A stretch of 64,000 bases of DNA from Firmicutes bacterium UBA2058 (GTDB lineage Bacteria > Bacillota > Clostridia > Tissierellales > Sedimentibacteraceae). Both the position numbers and the translations under genes were made by a program. Location: assembly GCA_002332905.1 (NCBI GenBank), contig DDAM01000040.1:62001-126000 (forward strand). The letters are read 5' to 3'. Position 1 is the stretch's first letter. Every line of letters starts with the position of its first letter. Under the pieces are notes generated by a model. It was not told where the DNA came from and did not search any database. It saw only the letters and a list, made by a program, of their open reading frames with translations. Positions 61,423 to 64,000 of this stretch are shown one piece after another.

Positions 61423-62100
61423 ATGAAAGAATATATTTATTCGTTATTAGAACAAGGAAATGCTCTTCAAATAGAGGTAATGTTTAGACATATTGGAATG
61501 TCTGTGATTTTAGGCTTTGTAATATATATTTCGTACTGTATTTCTCACGCCGGTACAATCTACAGCAAGAAATTTAATACTTCACTGGTAGTATTGACCG
61601 TATTAACAGCTACTGTAATGACAGTAATTGGTAACAACATTGCACTTTCTTTAGGTATGGTAGGAGCTCTATCTATTGTAAGATTTCGTACTGCAATTAA
61701 GGATTCTCGCGACACTGTATATATTTTTTGGACAATCATTGTCGGTATATGCTGCGGAGTCGGTGATTATACAGTTGCAGCTATAGGAAGCGTTGCTGTT
61801 TTCATTGTATTACTTATTTTAGGTAGAATAAAAAATGATAATCGTATTTTAATTATTATCAAGGGTGAAAGAAGCACAGAAAGAAGAATTGAAGGTCTAA
61901 TATTTGAGTATTTCGATCGTAAAGCTCTGTTAAGAGTTAAAAATACAAACAGCAGCACAATAGAACTTATTTACGAAGTATCAAGAAGTATTTATGATAA
62001 ATCATTTAAAAAGCAAAAAAGTATAACTGAGCTTTTATATGAAATAGAAAATATCGAATATGCAAACATTGTTGCACAAAATGATGAGATTGCAAGTTAG
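61423..62100 (+). CDS. DUF4956 membrane protein
   Basis: A 225-residue protein with about four membrane helices in the first 135 residues and a cytoplasmic tail. The motif SLGMVGALSIVRFRTAIKDSRDTVYIFWTIIVGICCGVGDYTVAAIGS (about 75-120) is typical of DUF4956. It accompanies VTC-domain and CotH genes in many Firmicutes, perhaps as the membrane partner of the VTC enzyme. It starts 97 bp after the VTC gene because of the inserted leader element. Confidence 0.88.
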   Translation: MKEYIYSLLEQGNALQIEVMFRHIGMSVILGFVIYISYCISHAGTIYSKKFNTSLVVLTVLTATVMTVIGNNIALSLGMVGALSIVRFRTAIKDSRDTVYIFWTIIVGICCGVGDYTVAAIGSVAVFIVLLILGRIKNDNRILIIIKGERSTERRIEGLIFEYFDRKALLRVKNTNSSTIELIYEVSRSIYDKSFKKQKSITELLYEIENIEYANIVAQNDEIAS

Positions 62101-62129
62101 ATAAATATAATAGGAGAATTATAAATTAT

Positions 62130-63623
62130 ATGAAAAAAAAACTATTATATTTAGGTGTTGTAGTAATTGTCTTTGTACTATCTGTCTATGCTAGTATTTA
62201 TGGAAAAAAAGATAATTTCAGATATCATCAACATTTAGAGAAAAAGCCTGCAACACAGTGTACACAAGATATATACGGAATTAATGAAAAATTCTGTACA
62301 CACCTTCCAATAGTCAGCATAAATACAAATAACCAAACAATACCCGGTGAACCTATACTTAATGAAGAAAAAAATCTTATAGGATATACAACTACAGATA
62401 GTGAAGAAACAACAATTGTTGCCGATATCAAAATTATCGATAATGAAATAAACAACCATTTGGATGATGCAACCAGTATTGAAAGTAAAATTAGGCTAAG
62501 GATAAGAGGAAACAGTTCAAGACACTTTGATAAAAAAAGCTATAAGCTTAATTTTATTGATGAAAGCGGCGAAGATAAAGATGTAGATATCATGGGAATG
62601 GCACCTCATGATGAATGGGCTCTTTACGGTCCTTTTTTAGACAAAACTCTAATTCGCAACTATTTCTGTATGAACATATCAGCAGAAATTATGGATTATA
62701 CGCCTGATGTGAGATTCTGCGAGGTCTTTCTTGACGGAGAATATGTAGGATTATATTTAATGATGGAGACAATCGACGTTGGACAAAACAGAATTGACAT
62801 AACTGAATATAAGGAAGGAAAAAGAGGTTACGGATATGTTTTAAAGCTGGATAAGGAAGCTGAAGAAGGAACATTGGAAGCAATTAACCAATTTTCTAAA
62901 TATACCTTTATGACAGAATATAAAAGAAATTTTTCAATCGAATATCCGAAACCAAGTATGCTGACCTACGAAATAAATAATGATATCGAAAGAGATATAA
63001 GTAAATTTGAGAAAGCCTTGTATTCTTATGATTTTGACGATAAACACCTTGGATACAGTGCGTATATTGATGTCGATTCCTTTGTTGATTATTATATTTT
63101 GATGGAATTTCTATGTATTAATGATATGATGTCCTTTTCAACCTATATGTATAAGGATGTAAACGGTAAGCTTACTATGGGACCACTATGGGACTTTAAC
63201 AATGCATTTAATAATTTTATAAACATTAACTTTGACGGTAAAGATATGTATTTTATAAATAGAATTTGGTATAAAATGCTGCTTAAGGATAAGGCGTTTG
63301 TAGATAAGGTAGTTAATCGATATCATGCGCTTAGAAAGACCCATCTCTCAGAAGAGTATCTTTTGAATTATATTGATGAAACTGTAAGCTATCTTGGTGA
63401 TTCTGTTGATAGAAACTATGAGATATGGGGATATTCCTTTGATTATACAAAACTTGATTCCTTCCAAAGACTGAGACCTTATGAAAGAAACATAAAAAGT
63501 TACGAAGAATCTATTAAGCAGATGAAAAATTTTATTAAAGCAAGGGGCAGATGGATGGATGAAAACATTGATACATTATATCAATACTGCCACGAATCGA
63601 AAAACAAAATGTTTATACAATAG
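62130..63623 (+). CDS. CotH-like kinase family protein
   Basis: A 497-residue protein with one N-terminal membrane helix (about 5-22) and an extracellular CotH-type atypical protein-kinase domain. Motifs: IRLRIRGNSSRHFDKKSYKLNF (the nucleotide-binding R and K), FCEVFLDGEYVGLYLMMETID and MGPLWDFNNAFNNF (the metal-binding D). CotH phosphorylates spore-coat proteins in Bacillus; in this context the target is more likely a surface polymer or protein made with the VTC/DUF4956 pair. It begins 29 bp after the DUF4956 gene. Confidence 0.9.
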   Translation: MKKKLLYLGVVVIVFVLSVYASIYGKKDNFRYHQHLEKKPATQCTQDIYGINEKFCTHLPIVSINTNNQTIPGEPILNEEKNLIGYTTTDSEETTIVADIKIIDNEINNHLDDATSIESKIRLRIRGNSSRHFDKKSYKLNFIDESGEDKDVDIMGMAPHDEWALYGPFLDKTLIRNYFCMNISAEIMDYTPDVRFCEVFLDGEYVGLYLMMETIDVGQNRIDITEYKEGKRGYGYVLKLDKEAEEGTLEAINQFSKYTFMTEYKRNFSIEYPKPSMLTYEINNDIERDISKFEKALYSYDFDDKHLGYSAYIDVDSFVDYYILMEFLCINDMMSFSTYMYKDVNGKLTMGPLWDFNNAFNNFININFDGKDMYFINRIWYKMLLKDKAFVDKVVNRYHALRKTHLSEEYLLNYIDETVSYLGDSVDRNYEIWGYSFDYTKLDSFQRLRPYERNIKSYEESIKQMKNFIKARGRWMDENIDTLYQYCHESKNKMFIQ

Positions 63624-63641
63624 AAGGATTGTTGAGATATT

Positions 63642-64000
63642 ATGAAAAAATTTATTGGAGTATGTATTACAATTATTTTGCTTGTTGTTCTTATAAATTA
63701 TCTGATTTATACAGAAGGATGGTATATTGATTTTAAGCCAAATACAAAGGCAACTACCTTTGTAAAAACAATAGATAAAAGTATTTTAATAAATAAAGGT
63801 GGTACCTACGAGAATTTTATAATAAAAGGCGTAGATCTGGATGCTTCTATTCCTGGACATAAGTATACTGATTTTGCAATAGATGAAGAAACATATTTGC
63901 GTTGGTTTTCGTTGATTTCAGAAATGGGTGCAAATACAATTAGAATTTATACAATAATGAACGATACTTTTTATGATGCTCTTTATAAATTTAATACTTC
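63642..64000 (+). CDS. Glycoside-hydrolase-like exported protein, N-terminal part (runs off window)
   Basis: The first 119 codons of a gene that continues beyond the window. An N-terminal membrane helix (about 4-24) is followed by FKPNTKATTFVKTIDKSILINKGG and then GVDLDASIPGHKYTDFAIDEETYLRWFSLISEMGANTIRIYTIM. The last part resembles the first strands of a GH2/GH5-type TIM barrel (NxxRxY). It starts 18 bp after the CotH gene and appears to be in the same operon, pointing to extracellular polysaccharide metabolism. Enzyme activity cannot be assigned from this fragment. Confidence 0.75.
   Translation, partial: MKKFIGVCITIILLVVLINYLIYTEGWYIDFKPNTKATTFVKTIDKSILINKGGTYENFIIKGVDLDASIPGHKYTDFAIDEETYLRWFSLISEMGANTIRIYTIMNDTFYDALYKFNT

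Overview
The window is AT-rich DNA from a spore-forming, Gram-positive anaerobe that ferments amino acids. The evidence is an S-layer (SLH) protein, spoIIR, a gerA-gerB-gerC germination operon, a complete lysine-aminomutase operon, two sigma-54 activators of the clostridial type and a lysine riboswitch. A member of the Tissierellia or Peptostreptococcaceae, such as a Sedimentibacter- or Acetoanaerobium-like organism, would fit; this is inference from gene content only. No rRNA, tRNA, CRISPR array, transposase or phage structural gene was seen.

Layout. 1-4.4 kb: two paralogous S-layer proteins, tail to tail, the first cut by the window edge. 4.6-7.4 kb (minus): DUF308 membrane protein, RsuA-type pseudouridine synthase, DUF2156 protein, GNAT acetyltransferase. 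7.7-9.0 kb: cinA. 9.0-16.4 kb (minus): kdd-kamA-kamB-kamC-kamD-kamE, the front end of lysine fermentation, behind a sigma-54 promoter. 16.7-18.7 kb: a DUF1934 protein and the sigma-54 activator likely to control that operon. 19.0-23.2 kb (minus): a ferric-iron-type ABC importer. 23.5-26.2 kb: a lysine riboswitch, terminator and polar amino-acid ABC importer. 26.6-30.3 kb (minus): RloA ATPase, RloB TOPRIM protein and a dGTPase-like HD protein, a probable anti-phage module. 30.5-35.1 kb (minus): spoIIR and the gerABC operon. 35.3-39.7 kb: a second sigma-54 activator diverging from thlA-atoD-atoA, which has a consensus -24/-12 promoter and three palindromic upstream sites. 39.7-45.8 kb (minus): two-component system and an ABC transporter with a permease/M1-peptidase fusion. 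46.2-59.7 kb: pyroglutamate metabolism (pxpA, fused pxpBC, pcp, DUF969/DUF979 transporter), peptidases, and a decayed gene region. 59.9-64 kb: TetR regulator, then a VTC / DUF4956 / CotH / glycosidase-like cluster.

How it fits together. Imported lysine enters 3,5-diaminohexanoate metabolism through KamA, KamDE (with the KamBC reactivase) and Kdd. Acetoacetate and acyl-CoA products can be handled by AtoDA and ThlA. Pyroglutamyl peptides can be trimmed by Pcp, and pyroglutamate opened to glutamate by PxpABC. The two catabolic operons appear to be sigma-54 controlled by their divergent activators.

The most unusual signal is a dispersed family of leader elements: usually a GTGTGAA/TTCACAC-type hairpin, then a second hairpin whose 3' arm runs straight into a TAATGGGAGG-type Shine-Dalgarno. 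Copies precede cinA, thlA, pxpA, a response regulator, a DUF4956 gene and one dead locus. Related palindromic repeats without a Shine-Dalgarno occur at 16.6 and 51.8 kb.
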